Below are positions 25,553-33,833 of a stretch of 63,339 nt of DNA, one piece after another. The notes under the pieces were generated by a model. The model was not told the DNA's origin. It made no database searches and was given only the letters and a program-made list of their open reading frames with translations. The stretch is from contig JAFYZT010000052.1 of the NCBI GenBank assembly GCA_017548605.1, positions 1 through 63,339 on the forward strand, written 5' to 3'. The position numbers and the translations under genes are program-made. Source of the stretch: Prevotella sp. (GTDB taxonomy: Bacteria; Bacteroidota; Bacteroidia; Bacteroidales; Bacteroidaceae). Within the stretch, counting starts at the first letter, position 1. The number at the start of each line of letters is the position of its first letter.

Positions 25553-25744
25553 ATGGCATCAAAAAAAGCGAAAGGTAATAGGGTGCAGGTTATCCTCGAA
25601 TGCACCGAAATGAAAAATAGTGGTCTGCCCGGTACAAGCCGTTATGTGACGACAAAAAACCGTAAGAACACTCCCGAGAGAATGGAACTCAAGAAATACA
25701 ATCCCATCCTGAAAAGGATGACTATCCACAAGGAGATTAAATAA
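25553..25744 (+). CDS. rpmG: Large-subunit ribosomal protein bL33
   Basis: A 63-residue protein: [20 protein letters not shown], then [23 protein letters not shown], the L33 signature. It lacks the paired CxxC motifs of zinc-binding L33 forms (only one Cys), so it is the zinc-independent type. It follows rpmB by 5 bases. Confidence 0.96.
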   Translation: MASKKAKGNRVQVILECTEMKNSGLPGTSRYVTTKNRKNTPERMELKKYNPILKRMTIHKEIK

Positions 25745-25752
25745 CATAAACT

Positions 25753-25911
25753 ATGGCAAAGAAAGTTGTTGCTACCCTCCATGAAGGTTCGAAGGACGGG
25801 CGTGCTTATACCAAAGTAATCAAAATGGTGAAAAGCCCCAAGACGGGTGCTTACATCTTCGACGAGCAGATGGTTCCCAACGAGGAAGTGAAAGACTTCT
25901 TTAAGAATTAA
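25753..25911 (+). CDS. DUF4295 small basic protein, probably ribosome-associated
   Basis: A 52-residue protein, MAKKVVATLHEGSKDGRAY to EEVKDFFKN, found by direct translation. It lies 8 bases after rpmG and before a terminator. DUF4295 proteins occur in Bacteroidetes directly behind L28-L33. The size, charge and position point to a ribosomal component; it may be the Bacteroidetes-specific protein I recall as bL38 from Flavobacterium ribosome structures, but I cannot confirm that identity here. Confidence 0.85.
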   Translation: MAKKVVATLHEGSKDGRAYTKVIKMVKSPKTGAYIFDEQMVPNEEVKDFFKN

Positions 25912-25933
25912 TGCTCATTGATAACCATATACC

Positions 25934-25966
25934 AAAAAGGTCGCAATAACATATTGCGGCCTTTTT
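25934..25966 (+). terminator. Terminator after the ribosomal protein operon
   Basis: Arms AAAAAGGTCGCAATA / TATTGCGGCCTTTTT, 15 bases with one G-T pair and a 3-base loop; ends in a T-run. A TAATTTTG -7 box for ftsY follows at 25990-25997. Confidence 0.9.
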
Positions 25967-26013
25967 CGGTGTTTATCATTTTTTTTCACTAATTTTGTAC
26001 CAAAATTCTGATT

Positions 26014-26979
26014 ATGGCATTTTTCGGTATATTCAACAAAAAGAAAAAGGAAACGCTCGACAAAGGATTGGAAAAAACCAAACAGAGCGTGTTCAGTAAG
26101 TTAACAAGAGCCATTGCGGGTAAATCGAAGGTTGACGACGAGGTGCTCGATAACCTTGAAGAAGTGCTCATCACTTCCGATGTGGGCGTAGAGACTACCA
26201 TTAAGATTATCGAAAGAATAGAGGAACGAGTGGCCAAAGATAAATATGTGTCCACTCAGGAACTCAACAATATCCTCAAAGAGGAGATTGCCGACCTGCT
26301 TATGGAAAACAATTCCGATGATAATGAAGACTGGGAGTTGCCGGTTGACCATAAGCCTTACGTGATATTGGTAGTGGGAGTGAACGGTGTAGGAAAAACG
26401 ACAACCATTGGTAAACTGGCTTATCAGTTCAAACAGGCGGGCAAAAAGGTGTACCTTGGAGCCGCCGATACGTTCCGTGCTGCTGCCGTGGAACAGTTGT
26501 GTATCTGGGGCGAAAGAGTAGGGGTTCCTGTTGTCAAACAACAGATGGGCTCTGACCCGGCATCGGTAGCCTTCGACACTCTCAGTTCGGCAAAAGCGAA
26601 CGATGCTGATGTAGTACTCATTGATACGGCAGGAAGGTTACACAATAAAGTGGGCCTGATGAACGAACTGAAGAAAATCAAGCAGGTGATGAAGAAAGTC
26701 CTCCCCGATGCACCCGATGAAGTGTTGCTCGTCCTTGATGGAAGTACCGGACAGAACGCGTTCGAGCAGGCTAAACAGTTCTCTGCCGTGACACAGATTA
26801 CCAGTTTGGCCATCACCAAGCTTGACGGAACGGCTAAGGGTGGGGTGGTCATCGGCATTAGTGACCAACTGAAGGTTCCCGTAAAATACATCGGTCTGGG
26901 TGAAGGCATGGAGGATCTGCAACTGTTCAGCAGAAGGCAGTTTGTCGATTCTTTGTTCGAGGAAGAGGAAAAAGCATGA
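26014..26979 (+). CDS. ftsY: Signal recognition particle receptor FtsY
   Basis: A 321-residue GTPase that docks SRP-ribosome complexes at the membrane. The N domain (about 20-100) is followed by the G domain with GVNGVGKTTTIGKL near residue 121, DTFRAAAVEQL, DTAGR and TKLDGTAKGG, and GLGEGMEDLQLF near the end. The acidic A domain of E. coli FtsY is almost absent, as usual in this phylum. The stop overlaps rimO by 4 bases (ATGA), so the two are coupled. Confidence 0.96.
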   Translation: MAFFGIFNKKKKETLDKGLEKTKQSVFSKLTRAIAGKSKVDDEVLDNLEEVLITSDVGVETTIKIIERIEERVAKDKYVSTQELNNILKEEIADLLMENNSDDNEDWELPVDHKPYVILVVGVNGVGKTTTIGKLAYQFKQAGKKVYLGAADTFRAAAVEQLCIWGERVGVPVVKQQMGSDPASVAFDTLSSAKANDADVVLIDTAGRLHNKVGLMNELKKIKQVMKKVLPDAPDEVLLVLDGSTGQNAFEQAKQFSAVTQITSLAITKLDGTAKGGVVIGISDQLKVPVKYIGLGEGMEDLQLFSRRQFVDSLFEEEEKA

Positions 26980-28295
26980 AAAAGCCACATGTAGATATCA
27001 TCACCATGGGGTGCTCGAAGAACCTGGTTGACAGTGAACGGCTCATCCAGATGTTCTTGGACAAGGGGTACACATGTTCTCATGACAGCGACCAACCCTC
27101 TGGCCCTATTGTGGTTGTCAACACATGTGGATTTATAGGAGATGCCAAGGAAGAAAGCATCAACATGATTTTGCAGCTCGCTCAAGCCAAGGAACAAGGT
27201 GAGATAGAAAAACTCTTCGTCATGGGCTGTCTGTCACAGCGTTATCAGGCGGAACTGGAAACGGAAATACCGCAGGTGGACAAATACTATGGTAAATTCA
27301 ACTTTGGACAGTTACTCGACGACTTGGAGGAGTCAAACACAGATGTTGCGGCCTCTTCCTCCAATAGCTGGCAGAGACATATTACCACGCCAAATCATTA
27401 TGCCTACCTGAAAATCAGTGAGGGATGCAACCGTCACTGTGCCTATTGTGCTATTCCTATTATTACAGGAAAGCACGTAAGCCGACCGATGGACGAGATA
27501 CTCGACGAGGTGAGGACGCTGGTGGCTCAAGGGGTTAAGGAATTTCAGGTTATCGCACAGGAACTTACCTATTATGGTGTTGATATAGATGGCAAACAGC
27601 ATATTGCGGAATTGGTAGCTAAAATGGCTGATATTCCCGGCGTGGAATGGATACGTTTGCACTATGCCTATCCAACACATTTCCCCATGGAATTGCTCGA
27701 CGTGATGAGGGAGAAGAAAAACGTTTGCAAGTATTTGGACATCGCACTGCAACATATTTCTGACCATGTGCTTAAAAACATGCGTAGAGAGACTTCGAAG
27801 AAAGAAACATATGCCCTTCTCAACAAAATCCGGGAAAAAGTGCCCGGTATCGCCTTGCGCACCACGCTGATGGTGGGATTCCCAGGTGAAACGGAAGAAG
27901 ATTTCGAGGAACTGATGGATTTCGTGCGAACGGCGAGATTTGAAAGGATGGGGGCTTTCGCCTATTCAGAAGAGGAACAGACATATAGCGCAAAACATTA
28001 TGAGGATGATATCCCGGAAGAGATAAAAGAAAGAAGGTTGGACATGTTGATGCAACTGCAACAGGACATCAGCGCGTCGATACACGAGGAAATGGTAGGG
28101 AAGAGATACAGGGTTATCATTGACAAAAAAGAAAACGATTACTACATCGGCAGAACGGAATATTCCTCACCGGAGGTTGACCCGGAAGTGCTTATTCCAT
28201 GTAAGGACAAACGACTGACAATAGGAAATTTTTACGATGTGACGATTACCGATGCTGTGGAATTTGATCTCTATGGTAAGGTGGAACAAGAATAG
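26976..28295 (+). CDS. rimO: Ribosomal protein uS12 methylthiotransferase RimO
   Basis: A 439-residue radical SAM enzyme that adds a methylthio group to the conserved aspartate of uS12. An N-terminal domain binds an auxiliary cluster (TMGCSKNLVDSE, NTCGFIGDAKEES, MGCLSQRY); the radical SAM motif is C151-x3-C155-x2-C158 in EGCNRHCAYC; the TRAM domain is at the C-terminus (EMVGKRYRVIID onward). Overlaps ftsY by 4 bases; the HU gene follows after 8 bases, so the three are likely one transcript. Confidence 0.96.
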   Translation: MKKPHVDIITMGCSKNLVDSERLIQMFLDKGYTCSHDSDQPSGPIVVVNTCGFIGDAKEESINMILQLAQAKEQGEIEKLFVMGCLSQRYQAELETEIPQVDKYYGKFNFGQLLDDLEESNTDVAASSSNSWQRHITTPNHYAYLKISEGCNRHCAYCAIPIITGKHVSRPMDEILDEVRTLVAQGVKEFQVIAQELTYYGVDIDGKQHIAELVAKMADIPGVEWIRLHYAYPTHFPMELLDVMREKKNVCKYLDIALQHISDHVLKNMRRETSKKETYALLNKIREKVPGIALRTTLMVGFPGETEEDFEELMDFVRTARFERMGAFAYSEEEQTYSAKHYEDDIPEEIKERRLDMLMQLQQDISASIHEEMVGKRYRVIIDKKENDYYIGRTEYSSPEVDPEVLIPCKDKRLTIGNFYDVTITDAVEFDLYGKVEQE

Positions 28296-28303
28296 CTGTA
28301 TTT

Positions 28304-29512
28304 ATGAATAATAAAGATTTCTTGCTGGAGGTGGCCACCATCTCCAAAATCAACGGCGACGAGGCGCAGACTTGTTGCGATGGCATATTGCAAACCATTG
28401 AAAACATGCTCTCCGAAGGGGAAGAAGTGAGTATCCGTGGTTTCGGACGTTTCGGCGTAACGAAGACATACGAACATATCGTGGAGAAGGATGGCAAGAA
28501 AATACTCATGCCACCTCAACTGGCTGTTGATTATGATTCCGACAGTGCCAATGACTTCGAAAAAGAGGGTGCCAATACAGCGTCGGGCTCTTTCAACAGT
28601 CTTTTGGCGCAACGGTTGTCTTGTTCTGCCGAGGATGCAGAGATACTGACCTTTGCATTCTTCAAGGCAATTGTAAATGGATTGGCCAATGACAAGGTGG
28701 TGAAAGTGAAGGGGTTGGGACAATTCAAAATCAACTCGTCGAAAGGCAAGGATAAAGAAATGGTGAGCAGCAGTTCGTTGTTCCTCTCCGAAGCATTAGG
28801 TTTTGTTACGTTTACCCCTGATAATTCACTGAAATCGGCTATAAACAAACCCTTTGAACATTTTCAACCTGTAGAATTGAAAGAGGGTGTGCAGTTCGAC
28901 GACTTGAAAGAGGGTGAAATCAAGAAAGAACGGGTCTCCGGCGAAGGACCGGTGGTAACCCCGTCATCGCAGCCAGTTGCGATTGTGGAGTCGGCTCCAG
29001 AGGAAACACAGAATGTTTCAGAGACTGTTGTTACAAATAACGGAACAACAGATACGGTACCTGAGGTAGATACATCGGTCAATGAACAAAAAACGGTGAT
29101 GGATATGTCACAGTCCAAACATGGCTTGAACTGGAAATGGTTGGTCGCCTCATTATGCGCTGTGGCAGCCATCGTTGCCCTGGTACTTGTGCTGTTGCCA
29201 AAGCAGGGTGACAATTCTGCCGATTTAACTGCATCCTCTACTGATGTACCAACGGATACGGCAACAACGGCAGTTGCTCCCGTGGCAAAGGAAGACTTCA
29301 CGGAAGCTAACGACCGCGTGAGGTATGGAGCTTATAAAATTGTTGGAGTAGATACTGCCATTATCCTGCAACAGGGGCAAACCTTGATGACCATTTCCGC
29401 TACTTATTTTGGTGGCGTGGAAATGGAACCGTATATCAAAGCAATAAATGACGGGAAAAGTGATTTCGTGGCGGGCGACTACGTGAAAATACCTAAGTTG
29501 GAGGTAAAATAA
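28304..29512 (+). CDS. Membrane-anchored double HU-domain protein with LysM-like C-terminus
   Basis: A 402-residue protein with an unusual order. Residues 1-85 form an HU/IHF-type DNA-binding domain (EEVSIRGFGRFGVTK); about 95-175 a second one (DKVVKVKGLGQFKINS). A long acidic, Ser/Thr/Glu-rich linker follows, then one membrane span at about 279-297 (LVASLCAVAAIVALVLVLL), and a C-terminal domain of about 60 residues (YKIVGVDTAIILQQGQTLMTISATYFG, GDYVKIPKLEV) that resembles LysM. DNA would be held on the cytoplasmic side and cell wall on the other. It follows rimO by 8 bases. DNA binding and wall binding are inferred from domains only. Confidence 0.82.
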   Translation: MNNKDFLLEVATISKINGDEAQTCCDGILQTIENMLSEGEEVSIRGFGRFGVTKTYEHIVEKDGKKILMPPQLAVDYDSDSANDFEKEGANTASGSFNSLLAQRLSCSAEDAEILTFAFFKAIVNGLANDKVVKVKGLGQFKINSSKGKDKEMVSSSSLFLSEALGFVTFTPDNSLKSAINKPFEHFQPVELKEGVQFDDLKEGEIKKERVSGEGPVVTPSSQPVAIVESAPEETQNVSETVVTNNGTTDTVPEVDTSVNEQKTVMDMSQSKHGLNWKWLVASLCAVAAIVALVLVLLPKQGDNSADLTASSTDVPTDTATTAVAPVAKEDFTEANDRVRYGAYKIVGVDTAIILQQGQTLMTISATYFGGVEMEPYIKAINDGKSDFVAGDYVKIPKLEVK

Positions 29513-29520
29513 TCAAGATT

Positions 29521-29588
29521 GAGGAAGTTTATTCGGTATTGTCCACTTTAACTTCCATTTTAACTTCCTCTTTTAACTCCCAATTCTA
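29521..29588 (-). repeat. GGRAGTTAA-type repeats between convergent genes, at the FHA stop codon
   Basis: In the sense of the minus-strand gene: GGGAGTAG (the stop codon, TAG), then GGGAGTTAA, GGAAGTTAA, GGAAGTTAA, spaced 12-13 bases. GAGGAAGTT (29521-29529) and AACTTCCTC (29562-29570) also form a 9-base inverted pair that could act as a weak hairpin for the HU gene. Confidence 0.7.
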
Positions 29589-30107
29589 CTCCCAGGAAGT
29601 TTTCAATATCACACTCGTGGCTCCTATCGTGAAGAGGGAGCCATCTTCCAATGTACGGCGCTCACCATCTGCTAGTATGTCGTTGTCGACGAATGTGCCA
29701 GTGTTGCTCGGACCGTCCATCAACGTATAACGTATCCTTCCTTTCTTGTCACGCGACACCTGTATCTTGCAGTGCAGCAAGTCCATACTGGGGTCGTTGG
29801 TCTCTATTGGCGACGTAATATTAGAGCCTTTCATGTAACGGCCGATGGTGTTCATGCCCATGTGCAAAGGTATCACCTGCTTATAATGGAACACGTTCTC
29901 TATCACCAACAAAGAACCCACACCATCGTTGCTTTCAGCTTCAGGATCTTCTTCACGCTGCACATTGCGAAGTGGGTTCACACCCATACGAATGCCGAAC
30001 TGCTTATTGCAGTTCGGACAAACAAAGACCAAAGATTGTCCTTTGGCGTATTTCGTTTCGTCAAAGGTAATGAAAGATTCACATTTTGGACATCTGACTC
30101 TTTTCAT
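29586..30107 (-). CDS. Zinc-ribbon plus FHA domain protein
   Basis: A 173-residue protein. The N-terminus has a zinc-ribbon: CPKC at residues 6-9 and CPNC at about 30-33. From about residue 65 to the end is an FHA domain with NTIGRYMKGS, DPSMDLLHCKIQV and SNTGTFVDN, the loop residues that bind phosphothreonine peptides. FHA proteins read Ser/Thr kinase signals. Its ATG overlaps the stop of the HU-SPOR gene (ATGA), so the two are made together. No kinase lies in the window. Confidence 0.85.
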   Translation of the reverse strand: MKRVRCPKCESFITFDETKYAKGQSLVFVCPNCNKQFGIRMGVNPLRNVQREEDPEAESNDGVGSLLVIENVFHYKQVIPLHMGMNTIGRYMKGSNITSPIETNDPSMDLLHCKIQVSRDKKGRIRYTLMDGPSNTGTFVDNDILADGERRTLEDGSLFTIGATSVILKTSWE

Positions 30108-31045
30108 CGGTGGAGTATCCAGGCATTGGTGAAGGCCGACTCTCCACGAAGCTGTTGCAAGGCAGCGTAGGCCTGCTGATCAGTAGGGTAGTTGCCATAG
30201 ACGACCATGCTTTCTGCTTCGCTGCCAATGACTTCTACCTCATAGCCTTTGTCACGGATGGTACGGGCAAATTGCTCGGCATTGCTTCTGGGGATTTTAC
30301 ATGCAAGAACCATGGAATAGCCGTTGGCGACAGGCGATTCCTCAGAAACAGATTCCTCAGTGATTGCAGGTGTCTGAGCCAGCGTGGTGAACAGGGCGGT
30401 CATGTCCTGTTCTTGGCTTTCTACCGTGGGAGAAGGCAGCATCTTGCTGATGGAAACAATACCAGCCTGGCTGAATGTGTTCTTTCCACTGCCGAAGAAG
30501 GTGCCGGCAACCATCAATACGCCAAGGAAAACAGCTGCTGCAGAGGCGGCAACGGTCTTCAGTGTCCGTACTTTAATGCGGATGTAAGGCTCTTCATCTT
30601 CAGAAAGGCTGTCTATAAGTGCTTGTTTAGTAAGTGTGCGGAACTCGAACAGGTCGAGACCGTACAGAGTGGGGGATAGGACACCTGCTTCTTTGGGTTC
30701 AAACTCAATACTACCCTCGTCGTTGATGGTGAAAACACCCAGACTGGCAAATTCATAACGACCAGTATGGTACAAGGTACCTGTCACTTCATCGACGGCC
30801 TGTTTCACCAACGCTGTGGCCTCTTCGTAGGAGATGCCGTGGACAGCCATGTACGACTGTACCAACAATGAATCGTTCAGGCTCAATTGAGGATTGAAAC
30901 CTAACGACCTGTATGGAGGCAGGAAGGTGTTCTCTGCTTCTTCATAACGAGCTGGTACATAATGGGAGATAAAACCACCCATTCCGGGAACCATTACACA
31001 GTCATTGTGCAATAGCAACGATTCGATATGTCTTTCTAATTCCAT
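30104..31045 (-). CDS. HU-like and SPOR domain membrane protein
   Basis: A 313-residue protein. Residues 1-about 75 and 75-150 resemble the two HU-CCDC81-type domains (ELERHIESLLLHNDCVMVPGMGGFISHYVPA; GTLYHTGRYEFASLGVFTI in shorter form: VPGMGGFISH, FASLGVFTI). A membrane span follows (VAASAAAVFLGVLMVAGTFFG), then a linker and a C-terminal SPOR domain (YSMVLACKIPRSNAEQFA, VVYGNYPTDQQAYAALQQL), which binds denuded glycan strands at division sites. I start at the ATG at 31045 (31048 is equally possible). A consensus promoter lies at 31073-31104; the FHA gene overlaps its end. Confidence 0.83.
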   Translation of the reverse strand: MELERHIESLLLHNDCVMVPGMGGFISHYVPARYEEAENTFLPPYRSLGFNPQLSLNDSLLVQSYMAVHGISYEEATALVKQAVDEVTGTLYHTGRYEFASLGVFTINDEGSIEFEPKEAGVLSPTLYGLDLFEFRTLTKQALIDSLSEDEEPYIRIKVRTLKTVAASAAAVFLGVLMVAGTFFGSGKNTFSQAGIVSISKMLPSPTVESQEQDMTALFTTLAQTPAITEESVSEESPVANGYSMVLACKIPRSNAEQFARTIRDKGYEVEVIGSEAESMVVYGNYPTDQQAYAALQQLRGESAFTNAWILHR

Positions 31046-31072
31046 CATACTGGAAGGATTTCTATTATTGTG

Positions 31073-31104
31073 CAAAGATAATATAATTCTCTCACATGGC
31101 CAAA
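31073..31104 (-). promoter_or_regulatory. Consensus promoter for the HU-SPOR/FHA operon
   Basis: Minus strand: TTTG (31104-31101), 20 bases, TATCTTTG (31080-31073); exact consensus, leader of about 20-25 bases. Confidence 0.8.
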
Positions 31105-31168
31105 ATCCTTTGTGAAAAAAACATCGAGATTTTTACGTAATTATCGGGAATATTTTTGCATTCAACTA

Positions 31169-33733
31169 TTACTTTAACGACAACTTCTTCAAATCTGTCG
31201 TTTTACTTGATGTACCAACCCAAATTTCGTATTCTCCTGGTTGATAACATATGGTGTTAGTCGCTGAATTCCACCATTCTAAGTCATTCTCATTCAAGGA
31301 AAAGTTTACTGCTTTTGTTTCCCCTGGTTGAAGTAATACTTTTGAGAATTTGCGTAATGCCTTGATGGGTCCGTCGTTATCTCCTTTTTTCTTGATGTAT
31401 ACTTGGATAGTCTCACTTCCTTCACGCTGACCTGTATTGGTGACATCAACACTCAGTACTTGATTTTGAAGGGAGGGCTGTGAGAGAGAGAACGTGGTAT
31501 AGCTCATACCGAAACCAAATGGAAACAGTGCATCGCCCTGGAAATAACGGTAGGTACGTCCTGCCATGCCGTAATCGAGGAAGTCGGGCAGTTGACTAAC
31601 ACTGCGATAGAAGGTCACGGGCAGTTTGCCTGAGGGGTTATAGTCGCCAAAGAGCACATCGGCCACTGCTTTACCTCCAGACTCGCCAGGATACCAAGCC
31701 TGGATGATGGCGTCGGCATTCTTTGTCTCAGGTACCATGGCGATGGCACAACCCGAACAGTTCACATACACAATCTTCTTGCCGGCATTATGTAGCAGCG
31801 CTATCACGTCACGTTGTGCCTTGGGCAATTCAATATCGGTACGGTCGCCTCCTTTAAAGCCCACTTCGTCAACTCTCATCTCTTCTCCTTCCAAACTGGG
31901 TGAAATGCCACCTACGAAGACAACCACGTCGGCATCGGCGGTGGCAGCTAACAGTTCTTCATTAGTCGGGGCTGAACGATGGATGATGTCGAATTGCAAC
32001 AGGGCCATGTCATTATTCTGCACGTAGTCTATCTGGATATGGTATCTTTTTCCCTTGGTCACGGTCATTGCCTTTTCTATCTTCTGCACGCGTTCACGTC
32101 CATTCCAGATGGCACCCAATGTGTCGCCATTGACAATCAGACGGACACCGTCGTCGAAACGCGCCAAAAACACCACTTCCTCATCATGGGAGGGAACAAA
32201 AAAACCTTCATAACGGGCACTGAAATGTTCCAATGGCACATTGGGCGCGAAGACGGTGCTGCCGCCGTTGCAAAGATTGATAGGAGAGGTCATCTGCATG
32301 GTGGCACAAGGCTTGCCCTGTAGATTCACATTATTATAATAAGTGGCTGAGAGACCATGCGCGCCATTGGCTGATACAATTTCACTGAAACGGCTGTTCT
32401 CCACAAGGTTACGTGTCAGTCCGCAGCCCTGCACATAACGCACGTCGCTGCATTTCTCTTGAATACCTTTCAGAATAGTGGTGGTTGCCGTGGGATAGCC
32501 AGAATAATTGCCCCACTGCATAATCGAGTCGTTGGCGTTGGGTCCCATGACTACTATCCGCTGGCCTGTCTTCTTCATAGGTAACATCTGATTATTATTC
32601 TGTAAAAGGACGATGGATTCGCGGGCAGCCTGCAAAGCCAACTGATGATGCTCCTTGGAAGCGATGACATCGGAAGGAATCCGTTTCCAGTCCACCTCTT
32701 CCTCGGAATCGAAGTCGCCCAGTTCGAAACGGGCTTTCAACAACCGCCTGACGCTGACATCCAACTCTGCCTCGGTGATAAAACCGGCTGATACAGCCTC
32801 TTTTAGATGCCGGTAATTGCTTCCACACTCCACGTCAGTACCCGCATGGACAGCCATGGCCGAGGCACTGCTGGCATCCTTTGACACGCCGTGGCGACCA
32901 GCCACCCAGAAATCGCTGATGGCACCGCAGTCGCTCACCACCAATCCGTCGAAGTTCCATTCGCCACGAAGAATCTGCGTGAGATAACGGGTGTTGCCGC
33001 AGCAGGGCTCTCCGTCAATACGTTGGTAGGCGCACATCACTTCAGCCACATGACCGTCCTGCACCAGACTCTTGAAGGCGGGCAGGTAGGTCTCCCAGAG
33101 GTCGCGTGCGGGCACATCTTCTACGTTAAACTCATGGCGGTTCCATTCCGGGCCGCTATGTACGGCATAATGTTTGGCACAGGCCAGCAGCTTGGCGTAT
33201 TTGGTATCAGTAGGTCCTTGCAGACCCTTAACAACAGCGAGTCCCATACGTGTGGTGAGGTAGGGATCTTCACCGTAGGTCTCTTGTCCTCGTCCCCAAC
33301 GTGGGTCTCGGAAGATATTGATGTTGGGTGTCCAGAATGACAGACTTTGGTAACGTTTGAACCGACCCGAATGGCGTGCCTCATTGTTCTTGGCACGTGC
33401 CTCATCGCTTGCGGCGCTGAACACGTCATATACCAACTGTTCATCGAACGAGGCGGCCATGCCCATCGTGATGGGAAAGACTGTGGCAAAACCGTTGCGT
33501 GCCACGCCATGTAATGCTTCGCTCCACCATTCAAATTCAGGGATGCCCAGGCGAGGAATGGCAGGTGATGCATTTTGCATCAGGCTGATTTTCTCATCAA
33601 GTGTCAAACGGGAACACAGGTCTGAAGCCCGCTGCTCAAACGAAAGGTTCACATCTTGATAGGGATACGTTTGTGCCTGACATGACAAAGAAATACATGT
33701 CATGGCCATGCTAATAAAGATGTTTTGGTTCAT
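31169..33733 (-). CDS. GH3 beta-glycosidase with PA14 insert (xylosidase/glucosidase)
   Basis: An 854-residue exported enzyme (signal ending CISLSCQAQ). The GH3 barrel has FWTPNINIFRDPRWGRGQETYGEDP, KHYAVHSGPEWNRH (in parts: KHYAVHSG) and the nucleophile D268 in GLVVSDCGAI. A PA14-like domain is inserted at about residues 455-595 (LSATYYNNVNLQG, FLARFDDGVRLIVNGD), then the second GH3 domain with VFVGGISPSLEGEEM and a C-terminal fibronectin-III-like domain. The layout resembles Bacteroidetes beta-xylosidases such as Xyl3A of Prevotella bryantii; beta-glucosidase activity remains possible. Own promoter at 33764-33794. Confidence 0.9.
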   Translation of the reverse strand: MNQNIFISMAMTCISLSCQAQTYPYQDVNLSFEQRASDLCSRLTLDEKISLMQNASPAIPRLGIPEFEWWSEALHGVARNGFATVFPITMGMAASFDEQLVYDVFSAASDEARAKNNEARHSGRFKRYQSLSFWTPNINIFRDPRWGRGQETYGEDPYLTTRMGLAVVKGLQGPTDTKYAKLLACAKHYAVHSGPEWNRHEFNVEDVPARDLWETYLPAFKSLVQDGHVAEVMCAYQRIDGEPCCGNTRYLTQILRGEWNFDGLVVSDCGAISDFWVAGRHGVSKDASSASAMAVHAGTDVECGSNYRHLKEAVSAGFITEAELDVSVRRLLKARFELGDFDSEEEVDWKRIPSDVIASKEHHQLALQAARESIVLLQNNNQMLPMKKTGQRIVVMGPNANDSIMQWGNYSGYPTATTTILKGIQEKCSDVRYVQGCGLTRNLVENSRFSEIVSANGAHGLSATYYNNVNLQGKPCATMQMTSPINLCNGGSTVFAPNVPLEHFSARYEGFFVPSHDEEVVFLARFDDGVRLIVNGDTLGAIWNGRERVQKIEKAMTVTKGKRYHIQIDYVQNNDMALLQFDIIHRSAPTNEELLAATADADVVVFVGGISPSLEGEEMRVDEVGFKGGDRTDIELPKAQRDVIALLHNAGKKIVYVNCSGCAIAMVPETKNADAIIQAWYPGESGGKAVADVLFGDYNPSGKLPVTFYRSVSQLPDFLDYGMAGRTYRYFQGDALFPFGFGMSYTTFSLSQPSLQNQVLSVDVTNTGQREGSETIQVYIKKKGDNDGPIKALRKFSKVLLQPGETKAVNFSLNENDLEWWNSATNTICYQPGEYEIWVGTSSKTTDLKKLSLK

Positions 33734-33763
33734 GTTGTAGGTTTTTAGTGTAATTCTTCATTG

Positions 33764-33794
33764 CAAAGATAACAAATAGTTATTGATTGTCAAA
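33764..33794 (-). promoter_or_regulatory. Consensus promoter for GH3
   Basis: Minus strand: TTTG (33794-33791), 19 bases, TATCTTTG (33771-33764), 31 bases before the ATG. The reconstructed original end of fic lies just upstream. Confidence 0.85.
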
Positions 33795-33833
33795 AACTAA
33801 ATGTCAGCTTTTTTTCTTATATTCTTTCATTAG

